Positions 54,501 to 62,154 of a stretch of DNA of 64,000 bases are shown in pieces (position 1 is the stretch's first letter; every line of letters starts with the position of its first letter). The notes under the pieces were generated by a model. It saw only the letters and a program-made list of their open reading frames with translations. It did not search any database and had not been told where the DNA came from. Origin of the DNA: JBGAJN01 sp044224905 (GTDB taxonomy: Bacteria > Verrucomicrobiota > Verrucomicrobiia > Limisphaerales > JBGAJN01); the NCBI GenBank assembly GCA_044224905.1, contig JBGAJN010000002.1, positions 744,001 to 808,000 of the forward strand, read 5' to 3'. Position numbers and translations under genes: made by a program.

Positions 54501-54680
54501 GTGCGCGACCTGCTCAGCAAGCACCTCGCCGAATACGCGAAGGACGCAAAGTCAGCGGAGGCGTTGCTCAAGGTGGGCTTGTTGGCGCCGCCGCCGGATT
54601 TGAACCAAGCTGAACTCGCCGCGTGGACCAGTGTGGCGCGCGTCATTATCAATCTGCACGAAACCATCACCCGTTCCTAA
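51573..54680 (+). CDS. PSD1 and planctomycete cytochrome C domain protein (DUF1549/DUF1553)
   Basis: Large exported protein of about 1035 residues, typical of Planctomycetota and Verrucomicrobiota. A signal peptide (FLMNALTAALVGLTFSGVAAFA) precedes a cytochrome-like PSCyt1 domain with the haem motif CFHCH (Cys54, Cys57, His58) and a later LMPPP segment with Met. Next is DUF1549 (RLAFDLTGLPPKPEDVDAF, YGERMAIGWLDVVRFADT, KFTIEQLAGDLLPN), a middle carbohydrate-binding-like region, and DUF1553 (NPLTARVFVNRVWKQFFGTGL, QGEPPANPALLDWLA). It is followed after three bases by a DUF1501 gene, the usual partner. The chosen start is ATG 51573; one further upstream (51501) adds a non-signal-like stretch. 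Function unproven, thought to act in polysaccharide metabolism. Confidence 0.93.
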   Translation: MTKMKMIRLRKSFLMNALTAALVGLTFSGVAAFAAAKDEVKFNRDIRPLMSDTCFHCHGPDAKARKGKLRLDIRDEALKPAKSGAIPIVPGKPEKSEIIKRIFTKDADDLMPPPDAHKTFTSAQKELFKRWVAQGAKYEAHWSYTPLVKPSVPAGANGIDFLVQQRLKEIKLKPSPEADRITLARRLAFDLTGLPPKPEDVDAFVADKSPDAYAKLADRLIASPHYGERMAIGWLDVVRFADTIGYHSDTPRNVWPYRDYVIRAFNDNKPFDKFTIEQLAGDLLPNSGQEQKVGSAFNRLLLTTEEGGAQAKDYEARYLTDRVRAVGSVWLGQTIGCCQCHDHKFDPITSRDFYSMGAIFADIKEGIIGRREDGMMVLSDEQQKKLGGIETRLAALQKEFNLPRPELKAPQSKWEAAAAEAIASEGQWTVLKPAKATSATGNVKLTIDKASGVIQAKVDDKRNARGQNDGTDFYRVTLNSPLKGVTGFRIQAVKEKDSSVGLAASGNFVLSEFTVHADKKPVKLVNATATFEQAGFAATAAIDGIADKKDNGWAVLGATGADQALYVETAEDLTVDAKTPVVLMFKFVRGENHEIRNLRISATSAPQPVRAPAATVPPKDIADILKVAPAKRTAPQKTKLEQQFKQIAPQLAGLRAKLASAEKEKKDFETAAPKCIVSIIAETNRTVRLLPRGNWMDDSGPVMQAALPAFLPQPARTSTNAPTRLDLAEWIVWRENPLTARVFVNRVWKQFFGTGLSKVLDDLGAQGEPPANPALLDWLAADFRDNGWDVKRLVRTIVNSQTYKQVSTATKELAQRDPYNRELARQSRWRLDAELVRDNALAISGLLVPKIGGPSVKPYQPDGYWENLNFPVRTYDASKGEEQYRRGLYTWWQRSFLHPSMVAFDAPSREECAADRNRSNIPQQALVLLNDPSYVEAARAFATRIVREGGNDADARITWAWRQAVARAPRADELKTVRDLLSKHLAEYAKDAKSAEALLKVGLLAPPPDLNQAELAAWTSVARVIINLHETITRS

Positions 54681-54683
54681 GTC

Positions 54684-56141
54684 ATGAACCTTTCTTCCGA
54701 ACTCCGCCAACTCGTCGCGCAACAGCAGACTCGTCGCGTGTTCCTCGGCCGCGCTTCGCAAGGCGTGGGCACGCTCGCGCTCGCATCGTTGATTCAGCCG
54801 AATTTATTGCACGGCGCGGCGAAGAAAGTCGGCAAGCCCGGGCTCGCCGGCATCATCAACCCGTTGCATTTCCTGCCGAAGGCCAAGCGCGTCATCTGGC
54901 TCACGATGGCGGGCGGGCCTTCGCATCTCGAGACGTTCGACTACAAGCCGAAGCTCGCCGAGATGCACGGGCAGCCGATGCCGGAGTCGTTCACGAAGGG
55001 CAGGCAGATCGCGCAGTTGCAGGGCAAGGAGCTCAAGTGCTTCGGGCCGCAGCATCCGTTCAAGAAGTTTGGGAAGAATGGCACGGAGATTTGCTCGCTG
55101 TTTCCGCATATCGGGTCGGTCATCGACGAGCTATGCGTCGTGCGTTCAATGACGAGCGAGGCGATCAATCACGATCCGGCGCACATGTTCATGAACACGG
55201 GCTCGCAGATCGCCGGCCGCCCGAGCATGGGCGCGTGGACCGTTTACGGTCTCGGCACCGAGGCGACGGACCTGCCGGGCTTCGTGGTGCTGACGTCGTT
55301 GGGGAAGGGCGGTCAGAACCAGCCTATCGCCGCGCGCCAGTGGTCCGCGGGATTTTTGCCGAGCCGTTTTCAGGGCGTGCAATTGCGCAGCAAAGGCGAC
55401 CCCGTGCTGTATCTCGGCACGCCGCCCGGTGTCACGCGCGACCAGCAGGGCGACGTGGTGAAGGCCGTGAACTCGCTTAACGCGAAGCACGATCGGCTCG
55501 TGGATGATCCGGAGATTTCCGCGCGCATCGCACAGTACGAGATGGCGTTTCAGATGCAGATGAGCGTGCCGGAGTTGATGGACACCGCGAAGGAATCTGC
55601 AAGCACGATGGATCTCTACGGCTGCAAACCGGGCGACGGTTCGTTCGCCTCGAATTGCCTCCTCGCGCGTCGGCTTGCCGAACGTGGTGTGCGGTTCATC
55701 CAGCTTTATCACAAAGACTGGGACCATCACGGCGGCGTGAAGGAAGGCATCGCCTACAAGGCCGAGGAAATCGACCGCGCGTGCATGGCGCTTATTACCG
55801 ACCTCAAGCAACGCGGGATGCTCGACGACACTTTGATCGTGTGGGCCGGCGAATTCGGCCGTACGCCGATGAGTCAGGGCGGCAGCGGACGCGACCATCA
55901 CAACGCCGGCTTCACCATCTGGCTCGCGGGTGGCGGCATCAAGGGCGGACTCGTCTACGGCGCGACCGATGAACTCGGCTACGCGGCGGTGGAAAACAAG
56001 ATCGACGTCCACGCGCTCCACGCGACGATGCTGCAACTGCTCGGCATCGACCACAACCGCTTCACCTTCAAATTCCAAGGTCTCGACGCCCGCCTCAGCG
56101 GCGTCGAAGGCGCACAACCCATCAAGGAAATCCTCGCGTGA
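54684..56141 (+). CDS. DUF1501 family protein
   Basis: A 485-residue protein of the DUF1501 (sulfatase/alkaline phosphatase-like fold) family, encoded directly after its PSD1 partner. The N-terminus has a twin-arginine-like motif (TRRVFLGRASQGVG) followed by a weak hydrophobic stretch, suggesting TAT export. Blocks include IWLTMAGGPSHLETFDYKP, MFMNTGSQIAGRPSMGAW, YLGTPPGV, VRFIQLYHKDWDHHG, VWAGEFGRTPMSQGGSGRDHH and DVHALHATMLQLLGIDH. Biochemical activity is not known; the pair probably works together outside the cytoplasm. Confidence 0.93.
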   Translation: MNLSSELRQLVAQQQTRRVFLGRASQGVGTLALASLIQPNLLHGAAKKVGKPGLAGIINPLHFLPKAKRVIWLTMAGGPSHLETFDYKPKLAEMHGQPMPESFTKGRQIAQLQGKELKCFGPQHPFKKFGKNGTEICSLFPHIGSVIDELCVVRSMTSEAINHDPAHMFMNTGSQIAGRPSMGAWTVYGLGTEATDLPGFVVLTSLGKGGQNQPIAARQWSAGFLPSRFQGVQLRSKGDPVLYLGTPPGVTRDQQGDVVKAVNSLNAKHDRLVDDPEISARIAQYEMAFQMQMSVPELMDTAKESASTMDLYGCKPGDGSFASNCLLARRLAERGVRFIQLYHKDWDHHGGVKEGIAYKAEEIDRACMALITDLKQRGMLDDTLIVWAGEFGRTPMSQGGSGRDHHNAGFTIWLAGGGIKGGLVYGATDELGYAAVENKIDVHALHATMLQLLGIDHNRFTFKFQGLDARLSGVEGAQPIKEILA

Positions 56142-56229
56142 GTTGAACGACGCGAGCTTCGCCGTTTCTGCGTCAGCAGCGGAAAGTTCGTGCAAATCGC
56201 GCGTCGATTTCTGAAATTCGAATTCATCT

Positions 56230-56961
56230 ATGACTGGCGAAATCAAAAACAAGCAGGGCGAACGGATCGATTACACGTTCCACGCGGGCAGCAAATTTCC
56301 AAAAAGCATCGTCGTGCTCGCGCACGGCGTGACGGGCAACAAGGATCGACCGTTCGTGATCGCGCTCGCCGAAGCCCTCGCGGCGGCGGGTGTGCCGGCG
56401 CTACGGATTTCCTTTTCGGGCAATGGTGCGTCCGGTGGGCGTTTCGTCGATTCGAACATCAGCAAGGAAGTCGATGATCTCGGAGCCGTGTTGGATGTGG
56501 TTCAGAAAAACTTCACGACCATCGGCGTCATCGGGCACAGCATGGGCGGCGCGGTGGGCGTGTTGCGCACGAGCAGTGATGCGCGGATCAAGTTCCTCGT
56601 GTCGCTCGCCGGCATGGTGAACACGAAGGCTTTCGCCGAGCGCGAATTCGGCACGGTGAAACCCGGCGCGGGCTTCATGTGGGACGATGAGAAATGCCCG
56701 TTGTCGCAGGCTTACATGGATGACCTCGCGAAGATCGGCAGCGTCGTCGGTCGCGCGAAGGAGATCAAAGTCCCGTGGCTGCTCGTGCATGGCAGCGAGG
56801 ACGATGTGGTGGCGATTGGCGATTCGCGGGAGATTTTCGCGCAGGCGAATCAGCCCAAGCAACTCGTCGAAATTCCTGGATCAAACCACGTGTTCGCCGG
56901 TGAATTTACCGCGAAGATGATCGGCACCGTGGTGCCGTGGGTGACGGCGCGGCTCGCTTGA
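56230..56961 (+). CDS. Alpha/beta hydrolase
   Basis: A 243-residue serine hydrolase of the esterase/acyl-peptidase-like alpha/beta fold. The oxyanion segment VVLAHGVTGNKDRP, the nucleophile elbow GHSMGG (Ser104), Asp in LLVHGSEDDVV and His in PGSNHVFAGE form a complete triad. No signal peptide is visible. The start ATG 56230 is the only suitable one after the preceding gene, 88 bases away. Substrate unknown. Confidence 0.9.
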   Translation: MTGEIKNKQGERIDYTFHAGSKFPKSIVVLAHGVTGNKDRPFVIALAEALAAAGVPALRISFSGNGASGGRFVDSNISKEVDDLGAVLDVVQKNFTTIGVIGHSMGGAVGVLRTSSDARIKFLVSLAGMVNTKAFAEREFGTVKPGAGFMWDDEKCPLSQAYMDDLAKIGSVVGRAKEIKVPWLLVHGSEDDVVAIGDSREIFAQANQPKQLVEIPGSNHVFAGEFTAKMIGTVVPWVTARLA

Positions 56962-57019
56962 GGCGCTGACGGGCTTTGCCCTTGCTAAAGGGCAGGGCGG
57001 TTTCTATCGTGATCGCGGT

Positions 57020-57403
57020 ATGACAGATCAGTTGTCGCAATACGTGCCTGTGCTGCTCCTCGGTTTGGTGGCGGTGGCGTTCGCTTTTGGAACGCTCATC
57101 GCGTCCGTGGCGTTCGGGAAGCTCGGTCGCCGTTCGAAGATCAAGGACACCGCGTACGAATGCGGCATGTTGCCCACGGGTGAAGGCAACTCACGCCTCT
57201 CCGTGAAGTTCTACCTCGTGGCGATGCTATTCATCCTCTTCGATATCGAAGTCGTTTTCATGTATCCGTGGGCGGTCGTTTACAAGGACATGCTCGCGAC
57301 GAATGCGACGCTCATCTTCGGCTCGATGGTTTCGTTCCTCGGCATCCTCTTCATCGGATACCTGTACGCGCTGAAAAAAGGCGCGTTCAACTGGAAGAGC
57401 TAG
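57020..57403 (+). CDS. nuoA: NADH-quinone oxidoreductase subunit A (NuoA)
   Basis: A 127-residue membrane subunit of respiratory complex I with three predicted spans (VPVLLLGLVAVAFAFGTLIAS, YLVAMLFILFDIEVVFMYPW, LIFGSMVSFLGILFIGYLYAL). The conserved loop YECGMLPTGEGNSRLSVKFYLVAMLFILFDIEVVF is split over loop and second helix, with the Cys, Glu and Asp expected for NuoA. It is followed by an inverted-repeat region and a gene of opposite direction, so nuoB-N are not here. Whether it is a solitary extra copy or the only nuoA cannot be told from the window. Confidence 0.95.
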   Translation: MTDQLSQYVPVLLLGLVAVAFAFGTLIASVAFGKLGRRSKIKDTAYECGMLPTGEGNSRLSVKFYLVAMLFILFDIEVVFMYPWAVVYKDMLATNATLIFGSMVSFLGILFIGYLYALKKGAFNWKS

Positions 57404-57416
57404 GAAACGCCTCGCG

Positions 57417-57482
57417 GTTGCAGGTTTCAAAGTTGCAGGTTGAAAGTTCTCCCAACGGCTCCCGTTGGAAAAACCTGCAACC
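57417..57482. repeat. Nested inverted repeat in nuoA/deoxyhypusine-synthase-like intergenic region
   Basis: A perfect 12-bp inverted repeat (GGTTGCAGGTTT at 57417-57428, AAACCTGCAACC at 57471-57482) encloses a partial direct copy GTTGCAGGTTG (57432-57442) and an inner hairpin CCAACGG-ctc-CCGTTGG (57452-57468). It lies between convergent genes and may fold as a bidirectional terminator or be a dispersed repeat. There is no T tract after the inner stem on the plus strand. Confidence 0.6.
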
Positions 57483-57505
57483 GGCAACCGATCAACTTGC
57501 CACCA

Positions 57506-58678
57506 TCATTTCTTCTTCAACCCCACGCTGCTGGAGCGTTTGGCGATCTTTCGGCTCGTCTTGATTTTGTCCACGGTGCCGGTCTTCAGATACTTGGAGC
57601 GCACCTTGGCGAGGATCGCGTCGCGGCGGCCGTAAAGGCGCTTCAGCTTGCGCGGCTTCACGCGGCTTAGGCAATACGCCGTCAGCAACGGCAGCGAAAT
57701 CGTCGAGTCCACGTAGGCCACCACGCAATCCGGCAGCGTGTTGGGATCGATCTTGCCCCAGCTAACGGCCTCGGCCGGCGTGGCGCCGGAAAGCCCGCCC
57801 GTGTCGGGACGCGCGTCGGTGCACTGGAGGAAATAATCGTGACCGCGTTCCTGAATGCCCATGACTTCCTGAATTTGCGGCTCCGTTTGCAGCATGAAAT
57901 TCTTCGGCGAACCGCCGCCGAGGATGAACACGCTGGATTTGTGCCCGCTGGACTTCGCGTCGTAGACGATGCCTGCGGTCTGGTTCACGTCGCGATTCAC
58001 GTCGAACATCAGCTTGGAATCGCGCAGCGCCATCGCGGCCACGTTCATGCCGATCGAACTGTCGCCAGGGCTGCTGGTGAAAATGGGAATGCCACACTCA
58101 TAAGCCGTCGCGAGCACGCTGGAATCCTTCAACCCGAGTTTCTTGCCGCGAGCGTGCGCGTATTGGCCGAGCAGATAATGAAATTCGTCCGTGCCCATCG
58201 GGCGTTGGAATTCCGGTCCCTGGATCACTTCACGCACGAACGCGTCGGTGTCGAGCAGGACGTTGTAATCGAAGAGGACGTCGTAGATGCGGATCACGCC
58301 GTCGCGATGCAGGTCCACGTCGTTGAGGAACGGCGAGCCGGAATATAGCTGCATGTCCAAACCGTAGTGGAGATCGTGATAAAGATTCGCGCCGGTCGAA
58401 ACGATCCAGTCCACGAAGCCCGCCTTCATCAATGGAATGAGGCACGACTTGCCGAGACCCGCGGGTGTGAGCGCGCCGGTGAGCGACATGCCGATGAAAC
58501 CGTCCTCGGGGAGCATCTTCTCCGTGAGCAACTTCGCGGCTTCGCGCAACCGTCCGCCGTTGTAGGCGAGGAACGATTGGTCGATCAGGTCGGCGGCGGA
58601 AATGTTTTTGCCCACGCCGAAAGGATTGAGGCGCGGATAGGCGGCGAACTTCTTACTGGATTTGGCGGTCGATTTCAT
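57506..58678 (-). CDS. Deoxyhypusine synthase-like protein
   Basis: A 390-residue homologue of deoxyhypusine/homospermidine synthases, NAD-dependent enzymes that move the aminobutyl group of spermidine. Key segments are FIGMSLTGALTPAGLGKSCL, WIVSTGANLYHDLHYGL, PIFTSSPGDSSIGMNVAA, LGGGSPKNFMLQ with Lys259 at the place of the catalytic Lys, and LSGATPAEAVSWGKI. The ATG at 58678 (MKSTAKSS) begins a basic N-terminus; the C-terminus is also very basic (KIAKRSSSVGLKKK). Bacteria do not make hypusine, so a role in polyamine metabolism is more likely. Divergent from lpxK with a 101-base gap. Confidence 0.88.
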   Translation of the reverse strand: MKSTAKSSKKFAAYPRLNPFGVGKNISAADLIDQSFLAYNGGRLREAAKLLTEKMLPEDGFIGMSLTGALTPAGLGKSCLIPLMKAGFVDWIVSTGANLYHDLHYGLDMQLYSGSPFLNDVDLHRDGVIRIYDVLFDYNVLLDTDAFVREVIQGPEFQRPMGTDEFHYLLGQYAHARGKKLGLKDSSVLATAYECGIPIFTSSPGDSSIGMNVAAMALRDSKLMFDVNRDVNQTAGIVYDAKSSGHKSSVFILGGGSPKNFMLQTEPQIQEVMGIQERGHDYFLQCTDARPDTGGLSGATPAEAVSWGKIDPNTLPDCVVAYVDSTISLPLLTAYCLSRVKPRKLKRLYGRRDAILAKVRSKYLKTGTVDKIKTSRKIAKRSSSVGLKKK

Positions 58679-58779
58679 GCGCGCCGAGTTTCCTGAAAAC
58701 GAGTTCAAACGCAAATGTAAAACCGTTTCAGTTACGCTTCGCTTGCTCCAGCCGCTGAACCTCGGCACACTGCGCGGGA

Positions 58780-59952
58780 ATGCGGGAAACACTTCGCGCC
58801 TGGACTGAGGCGACGGAAACATTCGTCCTCGAAGTCATCTTCGAACAACGCCACGGCAAACGCGCGGCGATGGTTCGTACTGCGCTTTTCCTGCTTTCCA
58901 AGGTCTTCCAGGTCATCATCAAGCTCCGCCGCTTCCTTTACGATGTGCGCATTCTCCGCGACACGACGCTCGGCGTGCAGGTCATCGCCGTCGGCAATCT
59001 CACCGTCGGCGGCACGGGCAAGACTCCCGTGGTCGAAAAATTTGCGCGCGAGCTCAAAGATCAAGGACGCACGGTTGCAATTCTCTCCCGTGGTTACCGC
59101 TCCAAGCCGCCGCCGCTGTCGAAACGATTGATCGATCGCTTGCTCTTGCGTCACGACAACACGCCTCCGCGCGTTGTGTCCGATGGCAAATCGCTCTTGC
59201 TCGATTCCGAAACGGCCGGTGACGAACCGCACATGCTTGCGTCGAATCTGAAGGACGTGATCGTGCTCGTGGACAAGGACCGCGTGAAAGCGGGCCGCTA
59301 CGCGATCGAGAAGTTCGGCTGCGACACGCTGCTGCTCGATGATGGCTATCAGTATTGGAAGCTCGCGGGTCGTCGTCGTGACATCGTGCTGATCGATTGC
59401 CAGCAGCCGTTCGGCAACGAGCACTTGCTTCCACGCGGCACATTGCGCGAGCCGGCGCCGCATCTTTCGCGCGCGAGCACGATCTTCATCACCAAGAGCG
59501 ACGGCAACACGGCGCACTTGCGCGCTCGGATTGCCAAGCACAATCCCAAGGCCGGCATCATTGAGTGCGTTCACCATCCGCTTTATTTTGAGAACGTGTT
59601 CACCGGTGAGCAGCACGGGCTGGAGTTGATCCGTGACCTCCGCGTTGCTTCATTGAGCGGAATCGCGCAGCCGGAGAGCTTTGAGCAGAGCCTCCAGAAA
59701 ATGGGCGCGGAATTGGTGTACTCGAAGCGCTTCGCCGATCATCACCGCTTCACGCAGCAGGAAATCTTGAACGCGATCAATCGCGGCAAGAAGCGGCAGG
59801 CGGAGGCGATCATCACCACGCAAAAGGACGCCGTGCGTTTTCCGAAGCTCGACCGGCGCGACCTCCCGATCTATTTCGTGCGCGTAGAAATTAAAATCCT
59901 GAGCGGGGCCAAAGACTTCAACGACTGCGTGCGGCAGATTTGTTTCCGCTGA
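58780..59952 (+). CDS. lpxK: Tetraacyldisaccharide 4'-kinase (LpxK)
   Basis: Adds the 4'-phosphate to the lipid A disaccharide at the inner membrane. The protein (390 residues) has an N-terminal amphipathic/hydrophobic helix (ALFLLSKVFQVIIKL), the P-loop GNLTVGGTGKT (72-82), VAILSRGYRSK, GDEPHMLA, LLLDDGYQYWKL and LLPRGTLREP, all conserved in LpxK. It starts a three-gene envelope operon, with the acyltransferase three bases downstream. Its presence shows the organism makes lipid A. Confidence 0.95.
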   Translation: MRETLRAWTEATETFVLEVIFEQRHGKRAAMVRTALFLLSKVFQVIIKLRRFLYDVRILRDTTLGVQVIAVGNLTVGGTGKTPVVEKFARELKDQGRTVAILSRGYRSKPPPLSKRLIDRLLLRHDNTPPRVVSDGKSLLLDSETAGDEPHMLASNLKDVIVLVDKDRVKAGRYAIEKFGCDTLLLDDGYQYWKLAGRRRDIVLIDCQQPFGNEHLLPRGTLREPAPHLSRASTIFITKSDGNTAHLRARIAKHNPKAGIIECVHHPLYFENVFTGEQHGLELIRDLRVASLSGIAQPESFEQSLQKMGAELVYSKRFADHHRFTQQEILNAINRGKKRQAEAIITTQKDAVRFPKLDRRDLPIYFVRVEIKILSGAKDFNDCVRQICFR

Positions 59953-59955
59953 ATC

Positions 59956-60900
59956 ATGGATAGCCTTCTCTACTTTCTCGCTCTCGGCCTGGTGAAGTTT
60001 CTCCAGGCGTTGCCGCTCCGTGTGGTGGCGCGCATCGGTCGTGTGGGCGGGGCGATCGGTTACTTTATCGACGGGCGACATCGCCGCGTGGCGTTGAAAA
60101 ATCTCACGATGTGTTTCGGCAAAGAAAAGTCCGCAACGGAACTCTGCGACATCGCGCGCGAGAATTTCCGTCGGCTCGGCGAGAATTACGCCTGCGCGAT
60201 CAAGACGGCGACGATGACGTGGCCGGAGCTGAAACCGCATTGTGAGTTTGTTGGCGAAAAGAACCTGCTGCCCGAGCCGACGATGAATCCTGAGAGTGTC
60301 GTGGTGGCCATCGGACACTTTGGCAACTTCGAGCTCTACGCGCGCTTTGGTCAATTTCTGCCGGCCTTCAAGTGCGCCACGACCTATCGCGGATTGCGCC
60401 AACCGGGTCTGAATCGCCTGATGCAGTCGTTGCGCGAGCGCTCGGGCTGTCTCTATTTCGAACGCCGCAAAGATGGTGACGCCCTCAAGGCGGCGATGCA
60501 TCAACGCGGTCTCGTGCTCGGATTGCTGGCCGACCAAGCCGCGGGAAACAGCGGCCTGCGGCTTCCTTTCCTCGGACACGATTGTTCCACCTCGGCGGCA
60601 CCCGCAATTTTTGCGTTGCGCTATCGGTGCCGGTTGCACTCAGCGATCTGTTATCGCGTGGGCTTGGCACAGTGGCGGGTGGAAGCGGGTCCGGAAATTC
60701 CCACCCGCGATGCGAACGGAAAACCGCGCGCGACCGAGGACATTACCCGCGACATGAACCTGACCCTCGAAGCGGCGGTCCGCCGTGATCCCGCGAATTG
60801 GTTTTGGGTGCACAATCGGTGGAAGCCGACGTCGCGGCCGGTGATCGCGGCAAAGCCCGCGAGTGCCGACGAATCAACCACGACTGCGTCTTCCCATTGA
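59956..60900 (+). CDS. LpxL/HtrB-type lysophospholipid (lipid A) acyltransferase
   Basis: A 314-residue membrane-associated acyltransferase of the LpxL/LpxM family, which adds secondary acyl chains to lipid A. The N-terminal helix is LYFLALGLVKFLQALPLRVVARI; the catalytic HX4(D/E) motif is HFGNFE (His121/Glu126). LVLGLLADQAAGNSGLRLPFLG and WFWVHNRWK are typical of the family. Encoded between lpxK and a heptosyltransferase-like gene with nearly no spacing, so a role in lipid A completion is well supported; chain specificity is unknown. Confidence 0.92.
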   Translation: MDSLLYFLALGLVKFLQALPLRVVARIGRVGGAIGYFIDGRHRRVALKNLTMCFGKEKSATELCDIARENFRRLGENYACAIKTATMTWPELKPHCEFVGEKNLLPEPTMNPESVVVAIGHFGNFELYARFGQFLPAFKCATTYRGLRQPGLNRLMQSLRERSGCLYFERRKDGDALKAAMHQRGLVLGLLADQAAGNSGLRLPFLGHDCSTSAAPAIFALRYRCRLHSAICYRVGLAQWRVEAGPEIPTRDANGKPRATEDITRDMNLTLEAAVRRDPANWFWVHNRWKPTSRPVIAAKPASADESTTTASSH

Positions 60901-60917
60901 ACACGCCGAATCAAAAC

Positions 60918-62060
60918 GTGAAACGGATTCTGGTGCGCGGAGTCAACTGGCTCGGCGACGCGGTGATGACTACGCCGGCGTTGCTGCGTTTGCGCGAGGC
61001 CTACCCGCGTTCGACGATCGTGATGTTGACGCAGGAGAAGTTCGCCGATTTGTGGAAACACCATCCCGCCGTCAACGAAGTGCTGGCGCTCAAGGCGGAC
61101 GAAGGGCCAATGCTGGTCGCGCGTGAATTGCGCCAACACAAGTTCGATCTCGCGGTAGTGTTGCCGAACTCTTTTCGCTCCGCGTTGGAAGTGTGGCTCG
61201 CGCGGATTCCCATTCGCGTGGGCTATGGCGCGGGAGGTCGCCGTGTTTTGCTCACCGATCCCGTCTGTGCGCGGCCGGGAGCGGTCAAGATGCATAAGCG
61301 CACCAAGCGTGAGGTGAAACGTCTTACCGCTCCGAGTCTGAAGCCGGTTTCGAGCGGCGCTGCCTACGAACTGGCGGCGCACCATACGCATCATTATTTG
61401 CATCTGATGACTGAACTCGGCGCGAGTGCGAAACCGCTCCCGCCCTTGTTGAATGTGATCCCAGCCGAACGCGACGCGGCCGTGGAACGCGTGACCAATG
61501 CCTTTCGGGAAAAGAAAGATGGAGCGGGGCAATCTGCGCCGACCACGTGGATCGGCCTGAATCCCGGTGCGGAATATGGGCCCGCCAAACGTTGGCCGGC
61601 GGAGAAGTTTGCAGCGGTTGCGCGCGAGATTTCCAAGCAAGTGGGCAATTGCGGATGGCTCCTGTTCGGTGGGGTGAAGGACTTCCGCACATGCAATGAA
61701 ATCGCGCGCATGATTGGTGGGAACGCGCGGAATCTCGCGGGCCACACGACGCTGCGTGAATTGATGGCGCTGCTCAAAATCTGTCGCGTGGTGGTGACCA
61801 ATGACACCGGTCCGATGCACGTTGCCGCTGCGCTGGGCACGCCGGTCGTGGTGCCGTTTGGCAGCACGTCGCCGGAGTTGACGGGGCCGGGTTTGCCCGG
61901 AGATTCGACACATCAGTTGATCAAATCGGCGGCGCCGTGTTCGCCGTGTTTCTTGCGCGAGTGCCCGATTGATTTTCGCTGCATGATGGGAATTCGCTCC
62001 CATCAAATCGTGACCGCCGTGATGGAGGCATTCCGTGCGGAAGCCAAGCGCTTCGGGTGA
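60918..62060 (+). CDS. Glycosyltransferase family 9, WaaF-like (LPS heptosyltransferase)
   Basis: About 380 residues, GT-B fold. The N-terminus ILVRGVNWLGDAVMTTPALLRLR is the WaaF/WaaC signature; GLNPGAEYGPAKRWPAEKFA, VTNDTGPMHVAAALGTPVVVPFGSTSPELTGPG and CSPCFLRECPIDFRCM mark the sugar-nucleotide-binding half. I start at GTG 60918 (VKRILVRG); a TTG at 60897 overlapping the acyltransferase stop is an alternative. It adds a heptose or similar sugar to the LPS core; exact sugar not determined. Confidence 0.9.
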   Translation: MKRILVRGVNWLGDAVMTTPALLRLREAYPRSTIVMLTQEKFADLWKHHPAVNEVLALKADEGPMLVARELRQHKFDLAVVLPNSFRSALEVWLARIPIRVGYGAGGRRVLLTDPVCARPGAVKMHKRTKREVKRLTAPSLKPVSSGAAYELAAHHTHHYLHLMTELGASAKPLPPLLNVIPAERDAAVERVTNAFREKKDGAGQSAPTTWIGLNPGAEYGPAKRWPAEKFAAVAREISKQVGNCGWLLFGGVKDFRTCNEIARMIGGNARNLAGHTTLRELMALLKICRVVVTNDTGPMHVAAALGTPVVVPFGSTSPELTGPGLPGDSTHQLIKSAAPCSPCFLRECPIDFRCMMGIRSHQIVTAVMEAFRAEAKRFG

Positions 62061-62154
62061 AGTATCGTCCGCTGCTGGTCGGGCGGAGTGTAGCCTGAGT
62101 CAATTGCAAGTCTTTCCCGCTTCCACCGACGGCAAACCCGCGTAAGCTGGAGGC

